DNA of 64,000 nucleotides. Source: Daejeonella lutea (lineage in GTDB: Bacteria; Bacteroidota; Bacteroidia; Sphingobacteriales; Sphingobacteriaceae). The notes under the pieces were generated by a model. It was not told where the DNA came from and ran no database searches. It saw only the letters and a list, made by a program, of their open reading frames with translations. The first letter of the stretch is position 1; each line of letters starts with the position of its first letter. The translations under genes and the position numbers were made by a program. Below, piece after piece: positions 45,707 through 54,526 of the stretch. The DNA lies in the NCBI RefSeq assembly GCF_900168015.1, contig NZ_FUYR01000001.1, forward strand, positions 405,968-469,967, given 5' to 3'.

Positions 45707-45793
45707 CCATTAACAAAGTGTAACTCTTTCGTCACCTATTACTTTTCTCTGCCATTAAAAGTATATTGGCTTAAGAAACCTCAATTCTCAGTA

Positions 45794-47212
45794 ATGAAAA
45801 GAAATTTACTTATTATCTCTGCCCTGGTCTTCCTGACCGTGGGAGTCAGGGCACAGCAACCAGCGGCAAGTCCGGCAAAGCCTTATAAGTTTGTGATCAA
45901 GGGTGGTCACGTAATTGATCCCAAAAATAATATCGACGGGATAATGGATATCGCTATAAAAGGCGGTCGCCCGGCTACGCCTGCAATGCCTGCAGAGCCT
46001 GAGCGTCCAGCCTCAAATGGTGTGCCTGCACGTCCCGCAAGGCCGGCCCAGGAAGCCGTAACACGCATAGATGGTACAATAGCCCTCGTTGCGAAAAATA
46101 TCAATCCTGATCTGGGTGTACAGGTAATAGATGCAACAGGGTTATATATCACGCCAGGGTTTATCGATCTTCACACGCATAATTTTTGGGGAAATGACAT
46201 CGGCGGTATCAATTACAGCGACGGACCATATAGCATCCCGCCAGACGGATTTACTTTTCGTTCAGGTGTGACAACTGTTGTAGATGCCGGCAGCTCCGGC
46301 TGGAGAAATTTCGAAACATTTAAGAAACAGACAATAGACTTATCATTAACACGTGTTCTGGCCTTGCTTAACATTAATGGAGCAGGCATGAATGGCCGAT
46401 CTGAAAGTAACCTGGATGATATGGATGCTCAGAAAACTGCTGAGATGGGAAAAAAATATCCTGATATTATTGTGGGAGTTAAAAATGCCCACTTTGGGGG
46501 CGGTGGCGGAAACATCCCTAAAGCATATCTAATTCCGGTTGAACGCGGAGTGGAGGCTGCCAGACAAATGGGTGGTGTTTTCATGCTCGATGGCCGTCTG
46601 GATGAAGAGATTTTCGAACGTTTCCGTCCCGGCGATATTTACACTCACGTTTACGGCCGTGCAATTATGGATTCAGCAGGAAATGTTAAGCCTTTTGTAC
46701 TTGCTGCGCGTAAAAAGGGGATAATTTTTGACATTGGATTTGGCGGCTCCAGTTTTGGCTTTAATGTAGCCACACCGGCGGTTAAAGCTGGCTTCTTCCC
46801 GAATTCTATAAGCTCCGATCAGCATATAAGCAGCATGAATAATGCGATGAAAGATATGCAGAATATCATGGGTCTACTAATGGCGATGGGGATGCCATTT
46901 AATGACGTTATAAAAGCCGCTACATGGAGTCCAGCGCAGCAAATAAAGCGACCTGACCTCGGTAACCTTTCCGTAGGGTCTGTTGCTGATATCGCGATTT
47001 TTGAAATTCGTAACGGGAAATTCGGCTTCTGGGCGCGCGATGGCTATATCGATGGAACGAAAAGATTTTCCCATGAAATGACCTTGCGTGCAGGAGAACT
47101 CGTGTATAATCTTAACGGAAGGGTAAAGCCGATCAACCTTCCTACGATTCAACGGGGCGGAGCTGCTAATACCTCACGACCGCCATCAACAACACCGGCT
47201 CCGAGGCAGTAA
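45794..47212 (+). CDS. Exported amidohydrolase (D-aminoacylase/dihydroorotase-like) with Pro/Ala-rich insert
   Basis: 472 residues with a signal peptide ending VRAQ (about 21). The metal-dependent hydrolase fold shows YKFVIKGGHVIDPKNNIDG, the HxH of PGFIDLHTHNFWG, a His in KNAHFGGG, and the Asp of SSDQH. Between strands near the start, residues about 54-93 are a Pro/Ala/Arg-rich insert (RPATPAMPAEPERPAS and on), probably a flexible loop; a similar Thr/Pro/Arg tail closes the protein. Such exported enzymes may release amide-linked or cyclic nitrogen compounds. A strong terminator follows. Confidence 0.78.
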   Translation: MKRNLLIISALVFLTVGVRAQQPAASPAKPYKFVIKGGHVIDPKNNIDGIMDIAIKGGRPATPAMPAEPERPASNGVPARPARPAQEAVTRIDGTIALVAKNINPDLGVQVIDATGLYITPGFIDLHTHNFWGNDIGGINYSDGPYSIPPDGFTFRSGVTTVVDAGSSGWRNFETFKKQTIDLSLTRVLALLNINGAGMNGRSESNLDDMDAQKTAEMGKKYPDIIVGVKNAHFGGGGGNIPKAYLIPVERGVEAARQMGGVFMLDGRLDEEIFERFRPGDIYTHVYGRAIMDSAGNVKPFVLAARKKGIIFDIGFGGSSFGFNVATPAVKAGFFPNSISSDQHISSMNNAMKDMQNIMGLLMAMGMPFNDVIKAATWSPAQQIKRPDLGNLSVGSVADIAIFEIRNGKFGFWARDGYIDGTKRFSHEMTLRAGELVYNLNGRVKPINLPTIQRGGAANTSRPPSTTPAPRQ

Positions 47213-47228
47213 TTTTATCAATATTACG

Positions 47229-47265
47229 AGCGGGTAATCTGAACTCAGATTACCCGCTTTTTTTG
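47229..47265 (+). terminator. Rho-independent terminator after the exported amidohydrolase gene
   Basis: A 14-bp GC-rich stem (AGCGGGTAATCTGA and its complement, 47245-47258) is followed by a run of seven T. Confidence 0.9.
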
Positions 47266-47317
47266 TGCAAATTCGTTTTGAAACAATAATTCGTAAAATT
47301 GCCGATCATTGAAATGC

Positions 47318-48340
47318 ATGGGAATTGATGAATATTTAGAGCAGAGATTTGAGCAATTAGCTTTGCCTGGTTTGTCGTGTTCCTTTGGATTTGGAGAGCA
47401 AATACAATCCTATGCCTATGGCTTATGTGATATTGAATCAAAGCGTTCGCTGGACGTGAATTCTATTTTCAATATCGCATCCGTCGGTAAACTGATAACG
47501 TCTGTATGCATATTGAAACTGGCAGAAGAAAATTCATTCACTCTAAATACTCCAATCACCGAATTGATTTCGAAAATTCCATCGCAATGGAACTCAGTCA
47601 AAATTTCTCATCTGCTTACTCACAGCTCCGGAATAATAAATTATACAGATGTTCCGGATTATTGGGCTGAATGTAGTTTAGATGTTCCAAAGGCAAGGAT
47701 TCTGGAGTATGTGAACGATCGCGAACTAACATTCGAGCCCGGAAGCAATTGGAAATATAGTAATACGGGGTTTTATCTTTTGGGGATGATCATCGAGAAG
47801 GTTTCAAAACTGGATTATTTTGATTTTGCGCTGAAGCTGATCAGTGAATGTAGACCCGGATTAAAAATATTAAAGACAGACGATCGGCTTAGCTCACCGG
47901 GCAAGGTGACCGGATATTTACGCAAAGGCGATAAGTTTGTTCTACCGCCATATTATAGCAACTCCGGTACTTTTTCGGCAGGAGGTTTTTCAGCAACACT
48001 CCACGACTTTCTGGAGTTTGAACGAGCGTTATTTAATGGTGAAATTTTAAGCAAGGGATCGCTGGCTATGTTGACTCAACCTTTTTTTAAAGAAGACGGT
48101 TCCGTTTTGTCAGGCCCAGACGTGAAATTGAAGTTTGAAATGACTCATGGCCTGTTTCGATTTAGAAGGTCCGGGAGAACGCAGCTGGCTCATGGCGGTG
48201 AAATTATGGGCTTTAAGACTGATTATATGAGAATGGTAGACGCTGATTTTTCTGCGATACTGTCGGCGAATACTGATACGGATTTCGGCGGACTCGAAAT
48301 GCTGAATAAAATTTATGACCTTGCAATAACTAAATATTAG
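47318..48340 (+). CDS. Serine beta-lactamase-family hydrolase (class C fold), no signal peptide
   Basis: 340 residues from ATG 47318; an upstream in-frame TTG at 47309 is less likely. Active-site motifs: SVGK (55-58; S-x-x-K), YSNTG (Y-x-N), and a C-terminal HGGEIMGF in place of KTG. The family covers beta-lactamases, D-Ala carboxypeptidases and esterases; absence of an export signal suggests a cytosolic esterase or peptidase. Single-gene unit with a terminator before it. Confidence 0.78.
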   Translation: MGIDEYLEQRFEQLALPGLSCSFGFGEQIQSYAYGLCDIESKRSLDVNSIFNIASVGKLITSVCILKLAEENSFTLNTPITELISKIPSQWNSVKISHLLTHSSGIINYTDVPDYWAECSLDVPKARILEYVNDRELTFEPGSNWKYSNTGFYLLGMIIEKVSKLDYFDFALKLISECRPGLKILKTDDRLSSPGKVTGYLRKGDKFVLPPYYSNSGTFSAGGFSATLHDFLEFERALFNGEILSKGSLAMLTQPFFKEDGSVLSGPDVKLKFEMTHGLFRFRRSGRTQLAHGGEIMGFKTDYMRMVDADFSAILSANTDTDFGGLEMLNKIYDLAITKY

Positions 48341-48421
48341 TTTTATTCTGATTACGCAGAATTAAAGGTATTTTAACATGACATTGATAGTTTTACGGCT
48401 TAAATCCAGGAATTAATTGAT

Positions 48422-50935
48422 ATGGATAATCGCAGAGATTTTTTAAGGAAGGCAGCATTGTTATCGGGTACTGCAGCTGCTATGAATGTTTTGCCTCCGG
48501 TAATTCAAAAGGCGATAGCCATTTCTCCGGAACCGGGCAGTACATTTTATGACGCCGAACATATTGTATTCCTAATGCAGGAAAACAGATCTTTTGATCA
48601 CGGGTTCGGTACATTGCAGGGTGTGAGGGGATTCAACGATCCGCGCGCCATCGAACAGCCGGATAAAAATAAAGTCTGGCTGCAGACAAATAAAGACAAT
48701 GAAACATATGCACCTTTTCATGTTGATATAAAAGATACCAAAGTGGCGTGGATGGGTTCCGTCCCACACGGATGGGCGGACCAGACGGATGCACGTAACG
48801 AAGGAAAATATGACAAATGGCTGGATGTAAAAAAACCTTCGCGCAAGGAGTATTCAGAAATGCCGCTTACAATGGGTTACTGTACCCGCGAGGATTTCCC
48901 TTTCTATTATTCGCTGGCCGATGCCTTTACCGTATGCGATCATAACTTCTGCGCCAGTATCACGGGCACGCATCCTAACAGGCACTATTGGATGTCGGGA
49001 ACAGTACGTGAAAAGAACGAACCGGCTTCACCAGCGAACCTCTGGAACCTGGCAAGTTCAGGGAACCCGTATTTAACCTGGAAGACTTTCCCGGAACGTT
49101 TAGAAGAAAGCGGTGTTTCATGGAAGGTTTACCAGAATGAGCTGTCTATGCCCACACCATTAAGTGGTGAAGCTTCGGGATGGCTTGGAAATTTTGGAAC
49201 GAATGTTCTGGAGTTCTATAAGCAATATAACGTACGACTTCATCCGGGAGCAATCAGCTCCCTGGCTGCGAAGAAAGAAAATATCCTAAAACAGATAGAT
49301 TCTCTTTCGAAGCTTCCTGCAAGCCAGGAATCTGAAACACGACTTGCTGCCGCAAAAAAAGTACTGGCACTTATCGAAGCTGATCAGGAAAAGTTTACAA
49401 TAGAAAATTACAACAAGCTAAACCAGCACCAGAAGAATTTAATCTCCAAGGCTTTCTCAACTAATGTCGGTGATCCCGACTACCACACGCTTGCGCCACT
49501 GAAATATTCGGACAATGGAACTGAGCGTGAAATAAATATTCCGAAAGGGGATGTGCTGCATCAGTTTCGCCAGGATGTAAAATCTGGCAAGCTCCCTACT
49601 GTTTCCTATTTACATGCTCCGGGGAATTTATCGGATCATCCGGGAATGCCCTGGTTCGGCGAGCTTTATGTGAGCGAGGTGATCAATATACTTATTGAAA
49701 ATCCGGAGATTTGGAAGAAGACCATTTTTATCATGACCTATGATGAGAACGATGGATATTTTGATCACTTGCCGCCCTTTGTTGTTCCGAATCCTTATAA
49801 AGATGATACAGGGAAAGTTTCTCAGGGTATTGATCCAAAACTGGACTTTTCAACAAAGGATCAGCAAACCAATCCATCTGCTCAGGAAAACAGATTACGA
49901 GATGCTCCTATTGGCCTGGGGTACCGTGTACCGATGGTTATTGCCTCGCCATGGTCAAGAGGGGGATTTGTATGTTCTGAAGTTTTCGATCATACTTCAT
50001 CGATTCAGTTCGTAGAAAATTTTATTGAGAAGAAGTTCAATAAGAAAGTAAGAGAGGAGAATATTACAAACTGGCGGCGGGCAGTATGCGGAGACCTTAC
50101 ATCGGCATTCAGACCCTACAATAATGAAACTATAGTCAAGCCGGCTTTCCTGGAAAAGGAACCTTTTATTAAAAACATTAATAACGCGAAATTCAAACAG
50201 GAGCCAAGAAACTTCAAAAAGCTCAGCGCCGGGGAGATTGCTGCGATTAACAAAGATCCACTTACTTCACCATATTTTCCAAAGCAGGAGAAAGGGATAC
50301 GTGGTGCTTGTGCGCTCCCATACGAATTGTATGTAAACGGGCAATTCGACAAGGTAAAGAACACGTTTGGAATTCAATTTACTGCCGGCAATATGGTTTT
50401 TGGTGAAAAGGCGGCTGGTTCACCGTTCTATGTATATTCTATGAATCCATACAAAGGGGAGGCACTCAAATCATGGAATTATTCTGCAGTTGCTGGTGAC
50501 ACCCTTAAAGACGAATGGAACCTGAATAATTTTGGCGGGGGCGAGTATCATTTAAGGGCTTATGGTCCCAATGGATTCTACAGGGAATTTTTAGGTAATG
50601 CTTCAAACCCGCTGATGCAGGTAGACATGGCTTACGAACGGAGCAGGATCAATAAAAAGAAACTGAGCGGTAATATCATCATCTCCGTTAAAAATCTTGA
50701 TTCAAAACCTCACACTGTTCTCCTGGCCGATAATAGCTACAAGGGTGGCAGTCAGACCAGAACGATCGCTCCGGGTGCAACAGCCGCACTAAATGTTGAT
50801 TTGTCCAAGAGCTATGGCTGGTATGATCACAGTCTCAAAGTAAAAGGCTATTCTAGATTTGAGGAGCGTTTCGCAGGAAGAGTTGAGACGGGGGAGGCGG
50901 GGAAAACGGATCCGTTAATGGGAAGAATTGTTTAA
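48422..50935 (+). CDS. Phosphocholine-type phospholipase C, Tat-exported
   Basis: 837 residues, typical length. NRRDFLRK (3-10) is a Tat motif. The phosphoesterase domain shows MQENRSFDHGFGTLQGVRGF, the catalytic-Thr segment SITGTHPNRHYWMSG, and YDENDGYFDHLPPF with metal ligands. Two DUF756-like domains occupy about 625-830. These enzymes hydrolyse phosphatidylcholine or sphingomyelin head groups, releasing phosphocholine, often under phosphate limitation. No operator and no close operon partner. Cofactor-metal loading before export explains the Tat route. Confidence 0.92.
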   Translation: MDNRRDFLRKAALLSGTAAAMNVLPPVIQKAIAISPEPGSTFYDAEHIVFLMQENRSFDHGFGTLQGVRGFNDPRAIEQPDKNKVWLQTNKDNETYAPFHVDIKDTKVAWMGSVPHGWADQTDARNEGKYDKWLDVKKPSRKEYSEMPLTMGYCTREDFPFYYSLADAFTVCDHNFCASITGTHPNRHYWMSGTVREKNEPASPANLWNLASSGNPYLTWKTFPERLEESGVSWKVYQNELSMPTPLSGEASGWLGNFGTNVLEFYKQYNVRLHPGAISSLAAKKENILKQIDSLSKLPASQESETRLAAAKKVLALIEADQEKFTIENYNKLNQHQKNLISKAFSTNVGDPDYHTLAPLKYSDNGTEREINIPKGDVLHQFRQDVKSGKLPTVSYLHAPGNLSDHPGMPWFGELYVSEVINILIENPEIWKKTIFIMTYDENDGYFDHLPPFVVPNPYKDDTGKVSQGIDPKLDFSTKDQQTNPSAQENRLRDAPIGLGYRVPMVIASPWSRGGFVCSEVFDHTSSIQFVENFIEKKFNKKVREENITNWRRAVCGDLTSAFRPYNNETIVKPAFLEKEPFIKNINNAKFKQEPRNFKKLSAGEIAAINKDPLTSPYFPKQEKGIRGACALPYELYVNGQFDKVKNTFGIQFTAGNMVFGEKAAGSPFYVYSMNPYKGEALKSWNYSAVAGDTLKDEWNLNNFGGGEYHLRAYGPNGFYREFLGNASNPLMQVDMAYERSRINKKKLSGNIIISVKNLDSKPHTVLLADNSYKGGSQTRTIAPGATAALNVDLSKSYGWYDHSLKVKGYSRFEERFAGRVETGEAGKTDPLMGRIV

Positions 50936-51448
50936 TCAATTGCTGGTAACAAAAGCTTAACACAAACGTAATCCTGACCGTAATAAAAGTTATCACTACA
51001 CACTTATTTTTGTGTGAGTCTAAATAATTAATTGGTTAGCTAGTATATACAGGCACCTGCTAGTAACGGGTGTCTTTGTACGTTTCAGCTTCTGAGTTCA
51101 TTCTTTTGTCGTACCGACGATTACTAACTTTAATAAGATAAGGGTGTTTAGCCTAAACTGCCTTAAATTGAATATATGGAAATTAATTATCCCATTGCCG
51201 GCCTGATCCTTCTAATCGCCATCATTGTAATAATACTCATGATAAAAAGGAATAGGAAGGATCAAAAGAACTTTGAAAAAGCAGTTAATGAGTCTGAAAT
51301 TAAACCAGAGGAACATAAGGATATAGATCCGATATAGCTAGCTGCTTCTCAGCTTTAATTCAATGTGTTGTTTTTAGTTTATTTCATTCCAATATTAACT
51401 AACTTTAATCGCCTTTGTGTGTAAGCGGCCAGAGTTAATTTTTCTTGA
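50936..51448. other. 513-bp region holding one short membrane-protein gene
   Basis: Before the small gene at 51176 the region is AT-rich with a minor CACAC/GTGTG hairpin near 51000. Nothing else recognisable. Confidence 0.5.
51176..51337 (+). CDS. Small single-pass membrane protein (53 residues)
   Basis: ATG 51176 opens a 53-residue frame ending at TAG 51335-51337. Residues 5-23 (YPIAGLILLIAIIVIILMI) are a clean transmembrane helix, followed by a basic KRNRK segment and an acidic, charged tail (FEKAVNESEIKPEEHKD). The positive-inside rule suggests N-out/C-in. Composition and charge pattern look like a real small protein, possibly binding another membrane protein; no family recognised. Too short for usual size cut-offs. 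Confidence 0.6.
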   Translation: MEINYPIAGLILLIAIIVIILMIKRNRKDQKNFEKAVNESEIKPEEHKDIDPI

Positions 51449-52675
51449 ATGAGAGCATATTTTTATACCCTGTCGAGGTTTTTGGCTGCGATACTTGTTG
51501 TCATATGCCTGCAAGGGTTGGTGCCTCCATTTCCGCTGATTCACTCTGAAAACTCTCTTGAAAAACAAACAATGATGCGCCCCGGCGCAGATGATACTGA
51601 GCAATATGTACCTTATCTGAAAGGTAAACGCATAGCAGTAGTTGCAAGCCCGGCTTCATTAGTTGGAAAAACACCACTCGTTGATAGCTTGCGGTCGCTA
51701 AATATCAATGTGGTTAAAATTTTCGGCTCGGAACATGGTTTCCGCGGAAATGCCAGTAACGGGGCAAAGGTTGAAGATGAAATTGATTCGAAGACCGGTA
51801 TTCCAATAATTTCCCTTTATGGAAAAAAAATCAAACCCACTAAAGAAGATCTCGAAGGCATTGATCTCGTAACGTATGACATACAGGATGGTGGAGCGCG
51901 ATTCTTTACGAAGTTAAGGACCCTTCATGAGGTGATGGAAGCCTGTGCTGAGAGTAATGTCGAGTTATTGATACTTGACCGTCCCAATCCAAATGCTTCT
52001 TATATTGATGGGCCAATACTGGAAATGGAGCACAAATCTGCTGTAGGGATGTTTCCTATACCGATAACCCATGGTATGACCCTTGCCGAAATGGCCCAGA
52101 TGATAAATGGCGAAGGCTGGCTTGCAAATAAAGTTCAGTGCAAACTCAAGATTATAAAAAACACCAGTTATACCCATACTACACCATATACGCTCCCCGT
52201 GGGCCCGACACCCAACCTTAATACTCAGCAGGCTGTAATGCTTTACCCGTCGCTCTGTTTATTTGAAGGAACAGTTATTAGCCAGGGGCGCGGAACCAGG
52301 TTTCCATTTACCATGATAGGAGCACCTTCCCTAAAAGGTAAGTACGATTTTTCATTTACTCCAGTATCAATTCCAGGAATGAGCGAAGACCCGCCCCACA
52401 AGGACAAACCGTGTTTCGGTTTAGATTTTAGAACCTTCGATACTGGAACATTTGCAAAATCAGGGCAAATAAATATTGCATGGCTCATACAATTGTATGC
52501 CGATTATCCTCAAAAAGAGGAATTCTTTAAGCCATTTTTTGATCGTCTTGCCGGTACACGTAAGCTAAGAGAGCAAATCGTTGCGGGTGTGCCTGAGGCC
52601 GATATCAGGAAAAGCTGGGAGCCAGGCCTCGCAGCTTATAAACAGATGCGAAAAAAATACCTTATCTATCCTTAA
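51449..52675 (+). CDS. namZ: Exo-beta-N-acetylmuramidase NamZ (DUF1343)
   Basis: 408 residues with a signal peptide to about residue 25. The DUF1343 core is clear: RPGADDTEQYVPYLKGKRIAVVASPAS, GSEHGFRGNASNGAKVEDEID, SLYGKKIKPTKEDLEGIDLVTYDIQDGGARFFT and DRPNPNASYIDGPILE. NamZ releases MurNAc from the non-reducing end of peptidoglycan fragments. It is followed 24 bp later by a GH3-C/beta-lactamase protein, a normal partner in peptidoglycan recovery. With murQ at 27.3 kb the window holds two steps of MurNAc salvage, though 23 kb apart. Confidence 0.92.
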   Translation: MRAYFYTLSRFLAAILVVICLQGLVPPFPLIHSENSLEKQTMMRPGADDTEQYVPYLKGKRIAVVASPASLVGKTPLVDSLRSLNINVVKIFGSEHGFRGNASNGAKVEDEIDSKTGIPIISLYGKKIKPTKEDLEGIDLVTYDIQDGGARFFTKLRTLHEVMEACAESNVELLILDRPNPNASYIDGPILEMEHKSAVGMFPIPITHGMTLAEMAQMINGEGWLANKVQCKLKIIKNTSYTHTTPYTLPVGPTPNLNTQQAVMLYPSLCLFEGTVISQGRGTRFPFTMIGAPSLKGKYDFSFTPVSIPGMSEDPPHKDKPCFGLDFRTFDTGTFAKSGQINIAWLIQLYADYPQKEEFFKPFFDRLAGTRKLREQIVAGVPEADIRKSWEPGLAAYKQMRKKYLIYP

Positions 52676-52699
52676 TAATTTCAATCTAAGCTACATTAA

Positions 52700-54487
52700 A
52701 TGAACAAATTCCTTGGCAAACTTCTCCTTCTTTCCTTTGTGTTTTCAACTATCGGAAATACTGTTTTCAGTCAGACTCAACCTGGTAAAGGCTCTTCCGG
52801 ATCACAATTTCTTTTCAACAATCAGGCTAAAGTCATACCATTACGGGCTCTTGCAGAGAGGAACATTTCAAGTATCAATACAGGTTTTGAGTTTTCGTCA
52901 GTTTTCGACAGTTTACTGAAGAAATATGCGGCAATTAAAAGTTTCAACACCCCGGCTTACCGAACAGATTCGCTTAACCTGGATAATCTTACGGGCGACT
53001 ACCTCAAGTTTTACAACTGTTTAATAATTCAGGTTACGAGCCAGTCGCTAAAAGATCCGGACATATTACGATTTATCTCAGAAAATCAGAAGCGCAAGAA
53101 CATTATAATTGCTGGCTTTGGAGAACTCAGTTCACTGAAAAGTCTTGATTTCATAACAGGACCTGTCGTTTGGAGTACGACATCAAACGTAGATGCTGCC
53201 AGCAGCGCAGCACAGTTGATCTTTGGAGGCATTGCTGCCAAAGGTACGTTGAGTAAAACTATCAGTGCAAAATATAAGGCTGGTTCTGGCTATGCAACAG
53301 CAAAAACTCGTCTCAGATATTCCTCTCCGGAAGCGGTAGGATTGAATTCGGCTGATTTGGATAGTATAGACTTGATTGCCGCAGAGGCAATACGGGAAAA
53401 GGCAACCCCAAGTGCGGTTGTAATGGTTATAAAAGACGGGAATGTCATTTTTAATAAAGCTTATGGCTCGCATACTTACGAAGGCACTGAAAAGACAAAA
53501 CTAACTGACATATATGATCTGGCCTCTGTCACAAAGGTTTCTGCAACGACATTGTCGTCGATGAAACTTTACGAGCAAGGCAAGATCTCTTTAGATAAAA
53601 CGGTGGGTGACTATATTCCAAACGCACGCAAGTCAAATAAGGAAGATTTAAAGGTCAGGGAGCTGCTGGCCCATCAGTCAGGTGTAACGGCAGTTTCCTT
53701 CTACCTGAAATTGAAACCAGAGGAGTATAGCAGTGATTCGTCACAGGCCTATCCTGTTAAAGTTGCCGACGATTATTATTTCAAATCAGGTTATTTTAAA
53801 GATATGTTCTGGCCGGCCTTCCTCAAAGCCCCTTTGCGCAACCGGGGCACTTATTTATACACCGATATGAATATGTATGTCATGAAGGAAATTGTGGAAT
53901 GGCAATCAGGAACACCTATCGAAAAATATATCCAGGATCAGTTTTACAAACCTCTGGGAATGTATACGGCTGGTTATCTTCCAAGAAACCGATTTGAAAA
54001 AGATCAGATAGTTCCTACAGAAGACGAGGCAAATTTCCGGAGAAGCCTGTTGCACGGTTATGTTCACGATCCGGGAGCATCATTGTTAGGTGGAGTTTCC
54101 GGACATGCAGGTTTATTTTCGAGTGCGAATGACCTGGGAATATTATATCAAATGCTGCTTAACAAAGGAACTTATGGAGGCGACAGGTATTTGAGACCCG
54201 AAACGGTAAATCTTTTTACGTCAAAACAATCTGCGGTAAGCAGAAGGGCACTAGGATTTGATATGTATGATCCGGATACTACTAAAGCCTATCCTTCAAA
54301 ACTTGCATCCCCAGGAACTTACGGCCATACAGGATTTACAGGAATTTGCGTATGGGTTGATCCAAAGTACAATTTAATCTATGTTTTCTTATCAAACCGC
54401 GTCCATCCAAAGATCACCGACAAACTTTATCAGTTAAATATCAGAAGCAGAATTCAGGATGTGATTTACCGGGCAGTGCAGAAGTAG
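52700..54487 (+). CDS. Exported GH3 C-terminal domain/beta-lactamase-fold protein (NagZ-type fusion lacking the GH3 catalytic barrel)
   Basis: 595 residues with a signal peptide ending VFSQ (about 25). Residues about 95-200 (AQLIFGGIAAKGTLSKTISAKYKAGSG) match the C-terminal domain of GH3 N-acetylglucosaminidases, which in this phylum are often about 1000 residues with a beta-lactamase-like domain fused behind. Here the N-terminal TIM barrel is missing. The serine hydrolase domain (about 210-590) has SVTK (276-279), YTDMN near 386 in place of the usual Y-x-N, and HTGFTG near the end. Probably a peptidase or esterase acting on peptidoglycan fragments. Confidence 0.8.
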   Translation: MNKFLGKLLLLSFVFSTIGNTVFSQTQPGKGSSGSQFLFNNQAKVIPLRALAERNISSINTGFEFSSVFDSLLKKYAAIKSFNTPAYRTDSLNLDNLTGDYLKFYNCLIIQVTSQSLKDPDILRFISENQKRKNIIIAGFGELSSLKSLDFITGPVVWSTTSNVDAASSAAQLIFGGIAAKGTLSKTISAKYKAGSGYATAKTRLRYSSPEAVGLNSADLDSIDLIAAEAIREKATPSAVVMVIKDGNVIFNKAYGSHTYEGTEKTKLTDIYDLASVTKVSATTLSSMKLYEQGKISLDKTVGDYIPNARKSNKEDLKVRELLAHQSGVTAVSFYLKLKPEEYSSDSSQAYPVKVADDYYFKSGYFKDMFWPAFLKAPLRNRGTYLYTDMNMYVMKEIVEWQSGTPIEKYIQDQFYKPLGMYTAGYLPRNRFEKDQIVPTEDEANFRRSLLHGYVHDPGASLLGGVSGHAGLFSSANDLGILYQMLLNKGTYGGDRYLRPETVNLFTSKQSAVSRRALGFDMYDPDTTKAYPSKLASPGTYGHTGFTGICVWVDPKYNLIYVFLSNRVHPKITDKLYQLNIRSRIQDVIYRAVQK

Positions 54488-54526
54488 GGCTTAAGTTTTA
54501 GGTATCAGGTTAGGGACAGTATCATC

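Noticed and set aside
48422-50935. Phospholipase C as part of the sugar regulon
   Set aside because: No operator copy near it; it lies beyond the last site, and its Tat signal is typical for its own family.
50936-51175. Non-coding RNA or riboswitch before the small membrane gene
   Set aside because: Only a weak 5-bp hairpin is seen; no known conserved structure recognised.
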